Shown here piece after piece: positions 27,201-35,822 of a DNA stretch of 64,000 nt (positions are counted from its first letter, which is position 1; the number at the start of each line of letters is the position of its first letter). Origin of the DNA: Aquiflexum balticum DSM 16537. GTDB lineage: Bacteria; Bacteroidota; Bacteroidia; Cytophagales; Cyclobacteriaceae. Below the pieces are notes generated by a model that was not told the origin of the DNA, did not search any database, and saw nothing but the letters and a program-made list of their open reading frames with translations. The DNA lies in contig NZ_LT838813.1 in the NCBI RefSeq assembly GCF_900176595.1, forward strand, positions 2,184,001 through 2,248,000, written 5' to 3'. The position numbers and the translations under genes were made by a program.

Positions 27201-30200
27201 ATGCTCTATCTGCACGGACAAGTCCGGAACCGGATTTGATATCTTCTCCCGTTTCATGCATATCTTGGGCGGTGGTTTTCAATACGCGCCGGATATCGTC
27301 GGATATGGTTGATCCTGGTACTTCCCATCCCTCAGGTGCTGTTTCAGGGTAATATTTGTTCCTGGCTTGTTTCACTAAAGCCGCTATTGCAGCTGCATGT
27401 GGTGCAGCCGCAGATGTTCCGAAGAAGTTAGGGAATCCGTCACCTTCTAAATCAGGCGCACCAAGATTCACAGTGGTATTTCCACCATTTGGTCCCGTGA
27501 AATCCGGTTTGTCTCGTATCACGCCATTTGTAGTTGTCCCTCCGCGAGAAGAGAATGTGGCAACTGTAAATGGTTCAGTTCCACTTGGTACTAATACTGG
27601 GTTAAATCCAAAAACAGAGGTGTTGGCATAAAGTACTGCGCCAACAGTCATGGCACCCTCTGAATTGGCATGACCTACAATTGTGGAAGCATTAATGCCA
27701 TTTGGATCATTTGGATCTAGTTCGCCCCTGAATACTACATATTTAAATTCAATCCCGGTATTTGAATCTAAGTCAGTGCAGCTTTCGCATTCCCTGGCGA
27801 TCAAAAGGTCAACGGTGGTTGGTTCTGTAATGGTGAAAGAAAGTATTTCAATTGGATCTCCATTGGCATTATCACGGTTGAAACCAAACAGCGGCGCACC
27901 GAAGTCTTTGAGATAGATATCCAAGTCATATAAACTTCCTATTTGGTCAACAGAGTACAGAGGATCATCCCATTGAAGGGCAATCATATAGACTGCCGGA
28001 CCGTTTTGTCCGGGAAACACCTTGATAGATTGGGTAGTTTGGCCATCCTCGAAACGATGGACTCGACCCCTTTCTGTCCATTGACCGCTATTTAGTGGTA
28101 ATTCAATAGATGGATCATCAACTGGATTAAATACCCCTTCAAAGGATTTTGTTCCAAAGTTACCGGCAGAAGTAAAATACGAAACCCCGTTGGCAGCCAC
28201 TTCATTGACAGCTTTTGCAACTTTACCATCACTAAAGAAAGGTTCAGTTACATAAGTAATATCATCAACAATGATATCACTGCCTGCCGCTGCTAGGTCA
28301 CGGATACCTTGTGCAAAATCCCCTGCGGTAACTACTCCCGTTCTGAAACCTAATTCTGCTCCGGGCGCTACATCATGAATTATCTGCAACATGGCCCGAC
28401 CTTCATCTGTACCTATACCAAATCTGCTTGGGAGGTCTCTGATAAAATATAGGCTTCCAGGCAAATCACCATTGGTGATATCAGTTTCTAAGGTATTCAC
28501 GCCAGCATCAGTACGCGTGGCATAACTATCGGAGAGTACTCCAATTTTAATTCCAGTACCATCGATGGGTTGGTCTCCTTCAAAATGAGAATATCCAGCT
28601 CTTACAAGGTTGGAACGCATAACCCGGTCACCTTGAGTAGTTGTTGCTCCTTTATTGGGAACGCCCGGGATTGCTGGTCGTATGTAATTAAATATTTCAA
28701 AATAATCGTTGAGTATCAAAAGGTTTTCTATAGGGATAAAACCTGCTATAATCAATGAATTTGGATCCTGTTTTAATTCTTCTTCATTTGGTGCTGTAAA
28801 TCCCAAGCTTTCCAGAATTAACTTAGCTTCTGTAAACTTTTCTTTGAAATAAATTACCTCAATCAAAACCTCATTTCCGAAGATGTAGAAAACTTCGTTT
28901 GACTCAACAGTTTGACCTTGTCTGAAAATTGCATTTAAGGCTTTTAACTCAGAGCCAATAGGTTCATATACTTTTCCTTGTGAGCAGATGCCAAATTTCT
29001 GACGATCATTTACTATTATATCGAATGTTTCGGTATTGCCACAACCTCCTGCTGCTGTGACCTCTATCTTTTCACCGTTTGTTACAAGAATTTCACCTGG
29101 ATTTTCAATTATATTTCCATTCCGTTTGAAAATCAAATCCCCAAAACTCACGTCGACAAAATCAAATAAACTCGCAATGGCAGTATTTCCACCATTCTCT
29201 ATACTGCAGAGAACGGCGTCCACAACCGATAAGGTTGGTGGAGTGTTGACAACAACATCAAGGTTACAGGATGTAGGTTCACATGCGCCCACATTGTCAA
29301 TATCTACTGATACATTTCCTGAACCAGTCCATTTCACTGTTATTGAATTAGTGCCTTGACCTGAAGTTATTTCCCCACCTTCCGTTACTGCCCAAGTATA
29401 GCCATCTGATCCCGGAGGTACTGAATAGGATGTAACTTCTCCAGGACAGACCTCTTTTTCCCCCTTGATTATACACTCAGTATCAAAGTCGATAACTTCG
29501 GAGGCAGCCTGTACAGATCTGTCCTGGCTTCCTACAGATTTTCCATTTACAGAAATTACCCGGGTATGATAGGGAGAACCGTTGATACTTGAAGCCGAAT
29601 TTCCCTCGCCCCAATCTTGCGCTTTGGCAATATGACCACCCCAGGCGATTACTACCGTATTATTTGGCCCATTACTCCCGCCGGCAGTAAAGGAAATGCT
29701 CAATCTGGTTACTGCACTGGTCGCTGAAGTATTGTCTTGCCGCACATATTTGATTCCATCTTCCACTATTGTACCGCCATATATTGCGATTTTTCTTTCA
29801 TCAGCTGATAGTTGATTAAAACTACCTGAAGGCAGCGGTATTCCATTCGGTGTTGGTATTACTCCAAAACTTGGAAGACCTTCGCTTGGAATAACCTCCT
29901 CACAGATTCTATCGAAACTTGTGATGTAGTCGATGGCGCTTTTGTCATTTGTACGAGTATCCCATTCAATTTCAACAGTATGGGTACCCTCCCGTAACTT
30001 TGAAATGGTCATCCGATAGGGGATGGATTGACCTTCAAAGAAATGGCTATTGCCCGAATTGGAATTTCCCGTTGCCCAATTCACTGGGTTTACGGGCTCT
30101 TGATCAATACCCCCGTTCTGGCCTTGCTCAAGTTTGACAGTCTGGGCAAAAGTTGGATTTTGTGCAAACAGCAAGATCATAATCAGCCACTTGCCAACTG

Positions 30201-30216
30201 AAAAGAGATTTTTCAT
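24298..30216 (-). CDS. Giant T9SS-secreted subtilase-like protein with RTLING hexapeptide array
   Basis: A 1972-residue secreted protein. The signal peptide ends near TFAQ; ATG 30216 is preferred, with ATG 30261 also possible. An N-terminal beta region and a PKD/Ig-like domain (about 245-330) come first. A subtilase-fold domain follows (about 550-980) with Asp in IGVLSDSY, SAGNFG and the nucleophile motif GTSAAAPHAA. The usual HGTxVAG motif is absent: DEGRAMLQIIHDVAPGA stands there, putting Glu at the His position as in sedolisins. Then come MBG-type beta domains (about 1200-1600). The first is interrupted by 14 copies of R(T/S)LIN(G/A). A lectin-like jelly roll (about 1620-1860) and a T9SS tail (AYPNPVSDQLNIS) finish it. 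Likely a cell-surface or released protease or adhesin. Confidence 0.9.
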   Translation of the reverse strand: MKNLFSVGKWLIMILLFAQNPTFAQTVKLEQGQNGGIDQEPVNPVNWATGNSNSGNSHFFEGQSIPYRMTISKLREGTHTVEIEWDTRTNDKSAIDYITSFDRICEEVIPSEGLPSFGVIPTPNGIPLPSGSFNQLSADERKIAIYGGTIVEDGIKYVRQDNTSATSAVTRLSISFTAGGSNGPNNTVVIAWGGHIAKAQDWGEGNSASSINGSPYHTRVISVNGKSVGSQDRSVQAASEVIDFDTECIIKGEKEVCPGEVTSYSVPPGSDGYTWAVTEGGEITSGQGTNSITVKWTGSGNVSVDIDNVGACEPTSCNLDVVVNTPPTLSVVDAVLCSIENGGNTAIASLFDFVDVSFGDLIFKRNGNIIENPGEILVTNGEKIEVTAAGGCGNTETFDIIVNDRQKFGICSQGKVYEPIGSELKALNAIFRQGQTVESNEVFYIFGNEVLIEVIYFKEKFTEAKLILESLGFTAPNEEELKQDPNSLIIAGFIPIENLLILNDYFEIFNYIRPAIPGVPNKGATTTQGDRVMRSNLVRAGYSHFEGDQPIDGTGIKIGVLSDSYATRTDAGVNTLETDITNGDLPGSLYFIRDLPSRFGIGTDEGRAMLQIIHDVAPGAELGFRTGVVTAGDFAQGIRDLAAAGSDIIVDDITYVTEPFFSDGKVAKAVNEVAANGVSYFTSAGNFGTKSFEGVFNPVDDPSIELPLNSGQWTERGRVHRFEDGQTTQSIKVFPGQNGPAVYMIALQWDDPLYSVDQIGSLYDLDIYLKDFGAPLFGFNRDNANGDPIEILSFTITEPTTVDLLIARECESCTDLDSNTGIEFKYVVFRGELDPNDPNGINASTIVGHANSEGAMTVGAVLYANTSVFGFNPVLVPSGTEPFTVATFSSRGGTTTNGVIRDKPDFTGPNGGNTTVNLGAPDLEGDGFPNFFGTSAAAPHAAAIAALVKQARNKYYPETAPEGWEVPGSTISDDIRRVLKTTAQDMHETGEDIKSGSGLVRADRALLSLATPNPDNIELVFEDGINPGEVEFKLKITGTNLYEGSNVYLRNELLIATYGIDEFGFGFLEVTIPEFEGNPDITVVNNAISDSELDGGTAGPVYFFDIVKKTIAIRADDTSKKFAQILEPFTASVYERVDNNWVLSALTLEDVGLTLGPISDGSTLLPLTLSSPISGDLAEVGTYVITASHPQTGFAFSDFYNYVGVLQEDGSLFYDGTSDAFGNYGPGIITVETLPVTIKPIDLTGDASLEYGESISDAIKYEVIIDENDAAKILDVDGLKASILSDYQEVLEKAKQEGDDSLPLGLFDTNGRTLINSELENLSFMVSGRTLINGRTLINGRTLINGRTLINGRSLINSIIDVPLGSFIDYLDNPNEQNLLGAEINGRTLINARTLINGRSLINGRTLINGRTLINARTLINGRTLINGRTLINAESGGEDIEELDNVLIIFKESDLAEANEVEVNNIKYYDFGETTEENSDENLEFFSITLVSGTGVGNNFIIPGTFDSRNLNVSYLPGSLEIIPTALTVSTAADPAEISFGDPDPVYSSEFEGFAYSSTFLDSNGNEVTVQDNQASVIEKIEYSLIQNEIAYPSTGPIAIGTYSIRPEVTLFTPSNYFIDLENSTFGTLDVTGCINQAAIIGEFETAKGAGNTSNPATINKPANTQIGDILVVGLMFEKGQSPSITPLDKDWILIQRVNEGNQVAMATFYKVITSNNEPDTYGFRINQSPKWTMGITRVSGADINHPEGPIAAFSGNSGGRTLVATAPSLTTEDCNNLVMLFYTNKKDATWTPPSGTIEVYDDPNNQQGLTSNMMAYFIQEEAGATGDLSAIASSGESWVAQAIAIRPLKTTYANTARTLPEEMDENSVLTISDRPTTLEVAGTSGQIKAYPNPVSDQLNISLKGFVEEEPSDNSFVILDAMGRSHFVPRTWFGDESRLELDFSRMHKGFYIINIRTLHGIKTIRVMKQSQ
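25918..26290 (-). repeat. Array of 18-bp units encoding RTLING hexapeptides
   Basis: Fourteen R(T/S)LIN units are present: eight in tandem (about 25918-26073), five in tandem (about 26143-26238) and one isolated unit near 26270-26290. The spacing is 18 bases. Third codon positions vary between units while the peptide is constant, so the repeat is held by selection on protein rather than being recent DNA slippage only. Confidence 0.92.
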
Positions 30217-30759
30217 TGGTGGATTTTTTAATAATTTTAATTCGTTACGAATCTTGTTCATAAACTAGAAAATAAATAATTTTTTATTCCATTTAGAATT
30301 CTTGAAAACTAGCTTTTAAAAAATAAAATGCAGTTTTCGACTAATAAAAACACTTTTCGAATATATAAAATGATTTTTAATATCCAATGAAAATCAGAGT
30401 ATTAGGATTTTAAATTGACAAAAAATTTTTCAAAAAACAGGAGATAATTGGTCCCACCTTTTTCAAAAAAACAAAGAATGATATCCGATAAATAAAAAAA
30501 TATTGGTATTGTCTACTAAAAAATTGGATAGGTTATAAAGGTTGAATTAAAGGTAAAAGAATACCTATATTTAGTAATAAAATATGAAGGTATCTTGGAG
30601 TGGACATTCATTTTGATTTTCAAATTGGAACTCCAATTATCAGAGAAAAATTTTTTTAAAAATTTAGCCTTCCAATGTGTAAAATCATCAAAACCTCGTG
30701 GATTTTAAGCAACTGGTAATGATTCTTGATAACGGAATTTCATGGTTGAGGATTGTTTG
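30217..30759. other. AT-rich gap upstream of the giant gene
   Basis: This 543-base stretch is very AT-rich, with many A and T runs. It must hold the promoter of the giant gene and the 3' flank of the M48 gene. I see no gene, terminator with a strong stem, or repeat in it. Confidence 0.6.
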
Positions 30760-32205
30760 CTATTTTCCTACCACTTTGATCAACACTCCCTGGTCGAGTT
30801 CGTCATCAAGTTGCATTCCATTTAAAATTGCCAATTCTTCATTTCTATCCTCAGGCATTCCAAAATGCTGCAATGCTGCTTTCAGATTCATGTTTCTGGG
30901 CACGGATTTGATTTTAATTACGTCAGGTTTTCTATTTAGCTTGTCGCTGTCTTTCAGTTCCTGAAATGCCCGCATAGTGCTATGGAAGGTTGGCTGGTAG
31001 GTTGGGAATTTAGACAGTTCTGCAATACCCATGGTATTGTAAATATTTCCTCCATATTGGATAAGGGTGGAAATCACGCGAATAGTGACTTGTTCCTGTT
31101 TCTGGTCTGCAGTCATCACCAAGGCCGGAAGCCCATTGATTCTTTCTTCTTTGGAATCTATCTGCTCAAGTTTATATTGCTCCAGTAATGTATTGGCTGC
31201 CTCTTTGAGCGAATTCCCGGAAATTAGAGAAAGCATCATCAGCGCTTCACCGTTTTTGGGTGCCATTTGAATCTGCTGGGGGGTGTTCTGAAAGCTCCAA
31301 TCCTTTGGTATGGTAAAGGAGAATTTTAGTACAGGATGATAAAAGAAACCATTTTCTACAAATCCCTGATTGGGATCTTCTCCGATTATAAGTCCATCAA
31401 TTCTTTTCAGATAACTGTTTCTGTTAACTTCCCCATCAGTCATTTTCAATTTTTCTTGCCATTCCTTTGCCAATTTGGCTACACTGACATTACGTTCTTC
31501 GGGAGATGGATGTGTAGATAAAAAATCAGGAATTTCTTCTCCTCCGGATTTCGCCTGTTGCCTCTCAAGAGTTTCAAAAAAACCTGCCATTTCGGTAGCA
31601 TCATAGCCTATCTTGGAGGAATATTCCACTCCAAGTTTGTCAGATTGTCGTTCAGCATCCCTTCCAAAACTCAACAAGGCCAACTGCATCCCTTGAGATA
31701 ACGGTTCTACAAACTGGGTCAGTTCAGGAACCAAAATGACCCCAGCAATAATCCCCAATTGACTTAGAAGTTGATTTCGTTGTTGTATGACAGAATGTCT
31801 GGCGGTTATATGTCCGATTTCGTGGCCCAATACTCCTGCAAATTCTGCTTCATTGTTGAAATGGGCCATAATGCCCCGGGTAAAGTAAACATAACCTCCG
31901 GGTACTGCGAAGGCATTGATGACCGGCGAATCCACCACTTTGAATTCATAATTCAATTTTGGTCTGTGGGATATGGCAGCCATTTCCAAACCTTTATCCG
32001 TAATGAATTTTTGAAGTTGCGGGTCATCGTATAGGCCAAAAAAAGCTACAATCTGAGGGTCTGATTCTTTACCCATAGCTATTTCTTGGGCTTCGGACAT
32101 AAAAACAAGTTGTTTTTTTCCGGTAACTGGATTTCTTGCACAGCCAATAAGAAATATTGCACTAAGTACAAAACTGATGAAAGAAATAAATTGAAATCGT
32201 CTCAT
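30760..32205 (-). CDS. M48-family metalloprotease, lipoprotein (BepA/YfgC-like)
   Basis: A 481-residue zinc protease with a lipoprotein signal (lipobox LIGC; start ATG 32205, since the 20 codons above it lack signal character). The HExxH motif is HEIGH at 128-132. The downstream Glu lies in the ERQSDKLGVEYSSKIG helix, which gives the third ligand. The C-terminal part (about 270-481) is a separate beta-rich domain seen in Bacteroidota members. The family does periplasmic quality control of outer-membrane proteins, so this one probably sits at the outer membrane facing the periplasm. It is transcribed alone. Confidence 0.93.
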   Translation of the reverse strand: MRRFQFISFISFVLSAIFLIGCARNPVTGKKQLVFMSEAQEIAMGKESDPQIVAFFGLYDDPQLQKFITDKGLEMAAISHRPKLNYEFKVVDSPVINAFAVPGGYVYFTRGIMAHFNNEAEFAGVLGHEIGHITARHSVIQQRNQLLSQLGIIAGVILVPELTQFVEPLSQGMQLALLSFGRDAERQSDKLGVEYSSKIGYDATEMAGFFETLERQQAKSGGEEIPDFLSTHPSPEERNVSVAKLAKEWQEKLKMTDGEVNRNSYLKRIDGLIIGEDPNQGFVENGFFYHPVLKFSFTIPKDWSFQNTPQQIQMAPKNGEALMMLSLISGNSLKEAANTLLEQYKLEQIDSKEERINGLPALVMTADQKQEQVTIRVISTLIQYGGNIYNTMGIAELSKFPTYQPTFHSTMRAFQELKDSDKLNRKPDVIKIKSVPRNMNLKAALQHFGMPEDRNEELAILNGMQLDDELDQGVLIKVVGK

Positions 32206-32460
32206 GGAGTATGTTTGGTGATGCCTTTTTTTCGGATTTTTGGGAATTACAAAAGGTGATTGCATTTAGGAAAAGCAGCAATTTTGGAACCAATCAAAAT
32301 ATTTCAAGGAAATATGTAAATATTTCCCAATCTTATGCAAGCCTTTCTATTTAGGATTTGAGCTTTAAAAATGTCATTCAATATTTTCCGAAAGGATTCG
32401 AAATCCAATAAAAGTTGTAAATTGGTAAGCCAACCAATCTTAATTTATAATTGATTTTTT

Positions 32461-32889
32461 ATGAAGCCTCGATTCACCCCATTAATTGAAATTGAAACGT
32501 ATCTTAAATCCGAAACCGGTAAAAAAGCGATTTTTAGTTTGTCAAAGTACATTCCTGAAATGGAGTCAGAGTTTCAGCGAATAAAAAAAGCCATCCACTT
32601 TGACCTTACAGAAGAGGCCTTGTTAAAATATGTTGATTTTGATGAATTAAGACCGAATCTTCAGATTGATATCAATATTTCCGGATTATTGGTGGACTTT
32701 GACCCATTAACATGGATTGAAGGCCTGGAGTTGCTGGATGGTATCCGCAAGCATCAAGCGGTCAATCAAATCAAAGTCTGTAAGTTGATGACCGTCATTA
32801 TCAAGAGGGATGCTCAAGAAAGCGGTTATTTCGATAAAGAGCTCAAGAAAGGCACTTTTGTTTGGCTTTTGAAAAATCTTTGCATCTAA
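32461..32889 (+). CDS. Hypothetical cytoplasmic protein
   Basis: A 142-residue protein with no signal peptide or membrane span and a mixed helix/strand composition. The segment LQIDINISGLLVDFDPLTW in the middle is its most distinctive part. I do not recognise a family. It stands alone, diverging from the M48 gene upstream and converging with a small minus-strand gene. Its clean start (ATG preceded by an AT-rich leader) and normal composition suggest a real gene. Confidence 0.65.
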   Translation: MKPRFTPLIEIETYLKSETGKKAIFSLSKYIPEMESEFQRIKKAIHFDLTEEALLKYVDFDELRPNLQIDINISGLLVDFDPLTWIEGLELLDGIRKHQAVNQIKVCKLMTVIIKRDAQESGYFDKELKKGTFVWLLKNLCI

Positions 32890-32936
32890 TTTTCCATCAT
32901 TTATTTTCTGAAATAAATCAAATATCTCAAATTAAA

Positions 32937-33167
32937 TTAAGGTTCGTCAGATGTAATTGATTCCTGAGTATCGCTCTCTTCGATGATCTTACCCAAATCT
33001 ACCCCACCTCTGAACAAAAGCATGCCTCCTGCAGCTCCAAGAGGGTAATTTTTGTTTTTTAGGCCATGAATCAGGAGGTAAGTTCCCGAAAACAACATCA
33101 CAACAGGCTCTATACTTTTAAAACCTTTCTTGATGTCGTTGAATAATGATTTTGCCAGCGTTGTCAT
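32937..33167 (-). CDS. Small hypothetical membrane protein
   Basis: A 76-residue protein with a basic N-terminus (SLFNDIKKGFKSIEP), then one or two hydrophobic hairpin segments (VVMLFSGTYLLIHGL and PLGAAGGMLLFRGGV) and an acidic C-terminal tail. The layout resembles small two-span inner-membrane proteins. Function is unknown. It is convergent with the hypothetical gene at 32461-32889, 47 bases apart. Confidence 0.65.
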   Translation of the reverse strand: MTTLAKSLFNDIKKGFKSIEPVVMLFSGTYLLIHGLKNKNYPLGAAGGMLLFRGGVDLGKIIEESDTQESITSDEP

Positions 33168-33431
33168 ATTTTCTTAGTTTAAATTATTTTAAATAAATCA
33201 TCAATTTTAAAACATAAATAGTTGTCAAAAAATCCCAATTATAATAATTTAATTCAATTATTGTGCCGCATACCTAATTTGATGTTCTTAACTTTCCGGG
33301 TACTTGCCATTGGTATAAAAATGAAGATTTATTTATAAGTAAAGATTGTTTTTTCTTTAATTTGATTTGGATAATTACACCTGATAGCGAATAAATTTCT
33401 TTTCTTCGATTTTAATTGATTCAGAACCTCT

Positions 33432-34637
33432 ATGGCCATCCATGCCCAACTGTCTTCACCTGTCCGCGTATATTCCATTGATGTTTTCAGGGCAATAACG
33501 ATGCTACTGATGATCTTTGTGAATGACCTGTGGACTTTAAAGGAAATTCCTGATTGGTTGGGGCATGTTCCAACAGAGGTAGATGGAATGGGATTGGCCG
33601 ATGTGGTTTTCCCTGCTTTCTTGGTCATTGTTGGATTGTCCATTCCTTTTGCCATTTCCAAGAGAATCCAGAAGGGAGAAGGTATTTACGATACCCTTAG
33701 GCATATTTTTTTCAGAACCTTGGCTTTATTGACCATGGGGGTTTTTCATGTGAATCTGGAAAATTACAATAGAACAGAAGCAGTACTTTCAAAGCCGCTT
33801 TGGCAGATTTTAATGACCATTGCATTCTTCTTGATATGGTTGGATTATACTTCCTATCTCAATAAAAGAATGAACAATTTACTTCAGGTCACCGGAGTAT
33901 TGCTTTTAGGAGTTTTGGCTTACCTCTATGTGGGGGGAACTGTAGAGAATCCCACATGGATGGAATTTCATTGGTGGGGGATCCTTGGTTTGATCGGTTG
34001 GGCTTACCTGATCGCATCTTTGATTTACTTGGCATTTAGGGAAAATATGGCAGTTTATATCTCCTTTTTTTTATTTTTTCTTTTTTTCAATTCCGCAGAA
34101 AAATTAGGCTGGCTTGAATTTCTGAACAGTATCAAACCCTATTTCTGGATTTCAGGAAATGGCTCGAATCCGGCTTTTTCTATGGCAGGAGTAGTGATTG
34201 GGCTTTATTATAAAAATTACCTTTCCAGTGGAAAATTCAAAAACTACGGTCTTGTTCTCGGTTCCTCTGCAATGATTTTGATAGCTTTTGGTCTTCTGAC
34301 CCGGCCATTGTGGGGAATCCATAAAATCGGAGCCTCACCATCATGGGTCACTATCTGCACAGGATTAAGTTTTTTGGTTTTGGCTGGATTAATATGGTTG
34401 ACAGATAAAAAGGGAAAAGCAGATTGGTTCAATATAATTAAGCCCGCCGGGACAAGTACCCTGACCTGTTATCTGCTCCCCTATATTCACTACGCGCTGT
34501 TTTCGATGGTAGGGATTGTCTTGCCCCTTACCCTGAGAACAGGATATGTTGGAATATTAAAGTCGCTTTTGTATTCTTTGATCATCATTTTGATTACAGG
34601 TTTGTTGGAAAAAAACAGAATCAGATTAAAAATATAA
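33432..34637 (+). CDS. DUF5009 / HGSNAT-like membrane acyltransferase, second copy
   Basis: A 401-residue polytopic membrane protein with about ten to eleven spans and the family start motif RVYSIDVFRAITMLLMIFVND, followed by LADVVFPAFLVIVGLSIPFAIS. It is a distant paralog of 19238-20344. It probably moves acyl groups across the inner membrane onto an amino sugar or glycan, and the pairing with a GH20-like hexosaminidase 17 bases downstream supports an amino-sugar substrate. The three genes to 37268 are tightly spaced on one strand and look like one operon. Confidence 0.88.
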   Translation: MAIHAQLSSPVRVYSIDVFRAITMLLMIFVNDLWTLKEIPDWLGHVPTEVDGMGLADVVFPAFLVIVGLSIPFAISKRIQKGEGIYDTLRHIFFRTLALLTMGVFHVNLENYNRTEAVLSKPLWQILMTIAFFLIWLDYTSYLNKRMNNLLQVTGVLLLGVLAYLYVGGTVENPTWMEFHWWGILGLIGWAYLIASLIYLAFRENMAVYISFFLFFLFFNSAEKLGWLEFLNSIKPYFWISGNGSNPAFSMAGVVIGLYYKNYLSSGKFKNYGLVLGSSAMILIAFGLLTRPLWGIHKIGASPSWVTICTGLSFLVLAGLIWLTDKKGKADWFNIIKPAGTSTLTCYLLPYIHYALFSMVGIVLPLTLRTGYVGILKSLLYSLIIILITGLLEKNRIRLKI

Positions 34638-34654
34638 CATTAAACCCCTGCGCC

Positions 34655-35782
34655 ATGAAAAACACCATTGCTTTCCTGATTGTTCTTTTCTGTTTCCATT
34701 TCGTGACAGCAGCTGCCCAAGCAGCAAAAGATGAACTTCCTGTAAGGGGATTGGCTATCGCTGCACCAAAAACCAATGAAGTGGATAGGTTTGTAAAATT
34801 TATCCATGAGGAGTTGGCACCAAGAAGAATTAATACACTTGTATTGAGGGTGGATTATAATTATCAATTTGAAAGCCATCCTGAACTCAGGGATGAAAAT
34901 GCTCTGAGCAAAAGTGATGTCAAAAAAATGGTTACTGCAGCAAAGCAGCATCAGATCAAACTCATTCCGCAGATCAACCTTCTAGGCCATCAATCTTGGG
35001 CAAGTACTTTAGGTAACCTACTCAAAGTTTACCCTGAATTTGATGAAACCCCCCATGTCGAACTCCCTGAAAAATATGAATGGCCCAATGCGGATGGTCT
35101 CTATTGTAAAAGTTATTGTCCCTTACATCCCGGTGTGCATCAGGTAGTTTTTGCTTTGATGGACGAAATTGTTGAAGTGTTTGAAACAGATGCCTTTCAT
35201 GCCGGTATGGATGAAGTTTTTTATATCGGAGATGATAAATGTCCAAGATGTCAGGGGTTGGACAAGGCAGAACTTTTTGCAGGAGAGGTCTCCAAAATCA
35301 GAAATCATTTAGCTTTGAGCGATAGAAAATTGTGGATTTGGGGTGATCGATTGATCGATGGAAAGACCACAGGAATTGGTTTATGGGAGGGAAGTTACAA
35401 CAGAACCCACAGGGCGGTGGACATGATTCCAAAGGATGTGGTCATTAATGATTGGCATTATGAAAGGCCTGTTGGAACTCCGGTTTATTTTGCGATGAAA
35501 GGCTTCGATGTGGTCAGTTGTGCATGGAGAAAACCTCATGTAGGAGTCAGTCATGTTGAGGATATGTTTTTATTTAGAAGAAACAATACTGAAGTAATGA
35601 AGGACCGTTTTGCAGGGGTTATGTTGACAGTATGGTCGGGGGTGACACCTTTTTTGGATGGATTTTATGGTTATAAATCCAATCCTAATCATGTATTGAC
35701 CGAACAGGAAACCAATCAGCCTTGGGTGACATTTGTGGAAATGTTTGATAAATATGAGGCACTTGTAACTTCCGAGAATTAA
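34655..35782 (+). CDS. GH20-like beta-N-acetylhexosaminidase family protein
   Basis: A 375-residue secreted protein (signal to about AAAQA) with a TIM-barrel core of the GH20 superfamily. The Asp-Glu pair of substrate-assisted catalysis is in AGMDEVFYIGDDKC (D186-E187). Earlier barrel strands carry IPQINLLGHQSW. It lacks the N-terminal domain of classical GH20 enzymes and is shorter than usual. The CPRCQ pair after the catalytic site could bind metal or form a disulfide. Released hexosamine residues would come from sulfated or acetylated glycans, given the neighbouring sulfatase and DUF5009 genes. Confidence 0.82.
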   Translation: MKNTIAFLIVLFCFHFVTAAAQAAKDELPVRGLAIAAPKTNEVDRFVKFIHEELAPRRINTLVLRVDYNYQFESHPELRDENALSKSDVKKMVTAAKQHQIKLIPQINLLGHQSWASTLGNLLKVYPEFDETPHVELPEKYEWPNADGLYCKSYCPLHPGVHQVVFALMDEIVEVFETDAFHAGMDEVFYIGDDKCPRCQGLDKAELFAGEVSKIRNHLALSDRKLWIWGDRLIDGKTTGIGLWEGSYNRTHRAVDMIPKDVVINDWHYERPVGTPVYFAMKGFDVVSCAWRKPHVGVSHVEDMFLFRRNNTEVMKDRFAGVMLTVWSGVTPFLDGFYGYKSNPNHVLTEQETNQPWVTFVEMFDKYEALVTSEN

Positions 35783-35822
35783 TCATCATATTGTAATTTG
35801 TTCAATTTTTGAAAAAATCATA

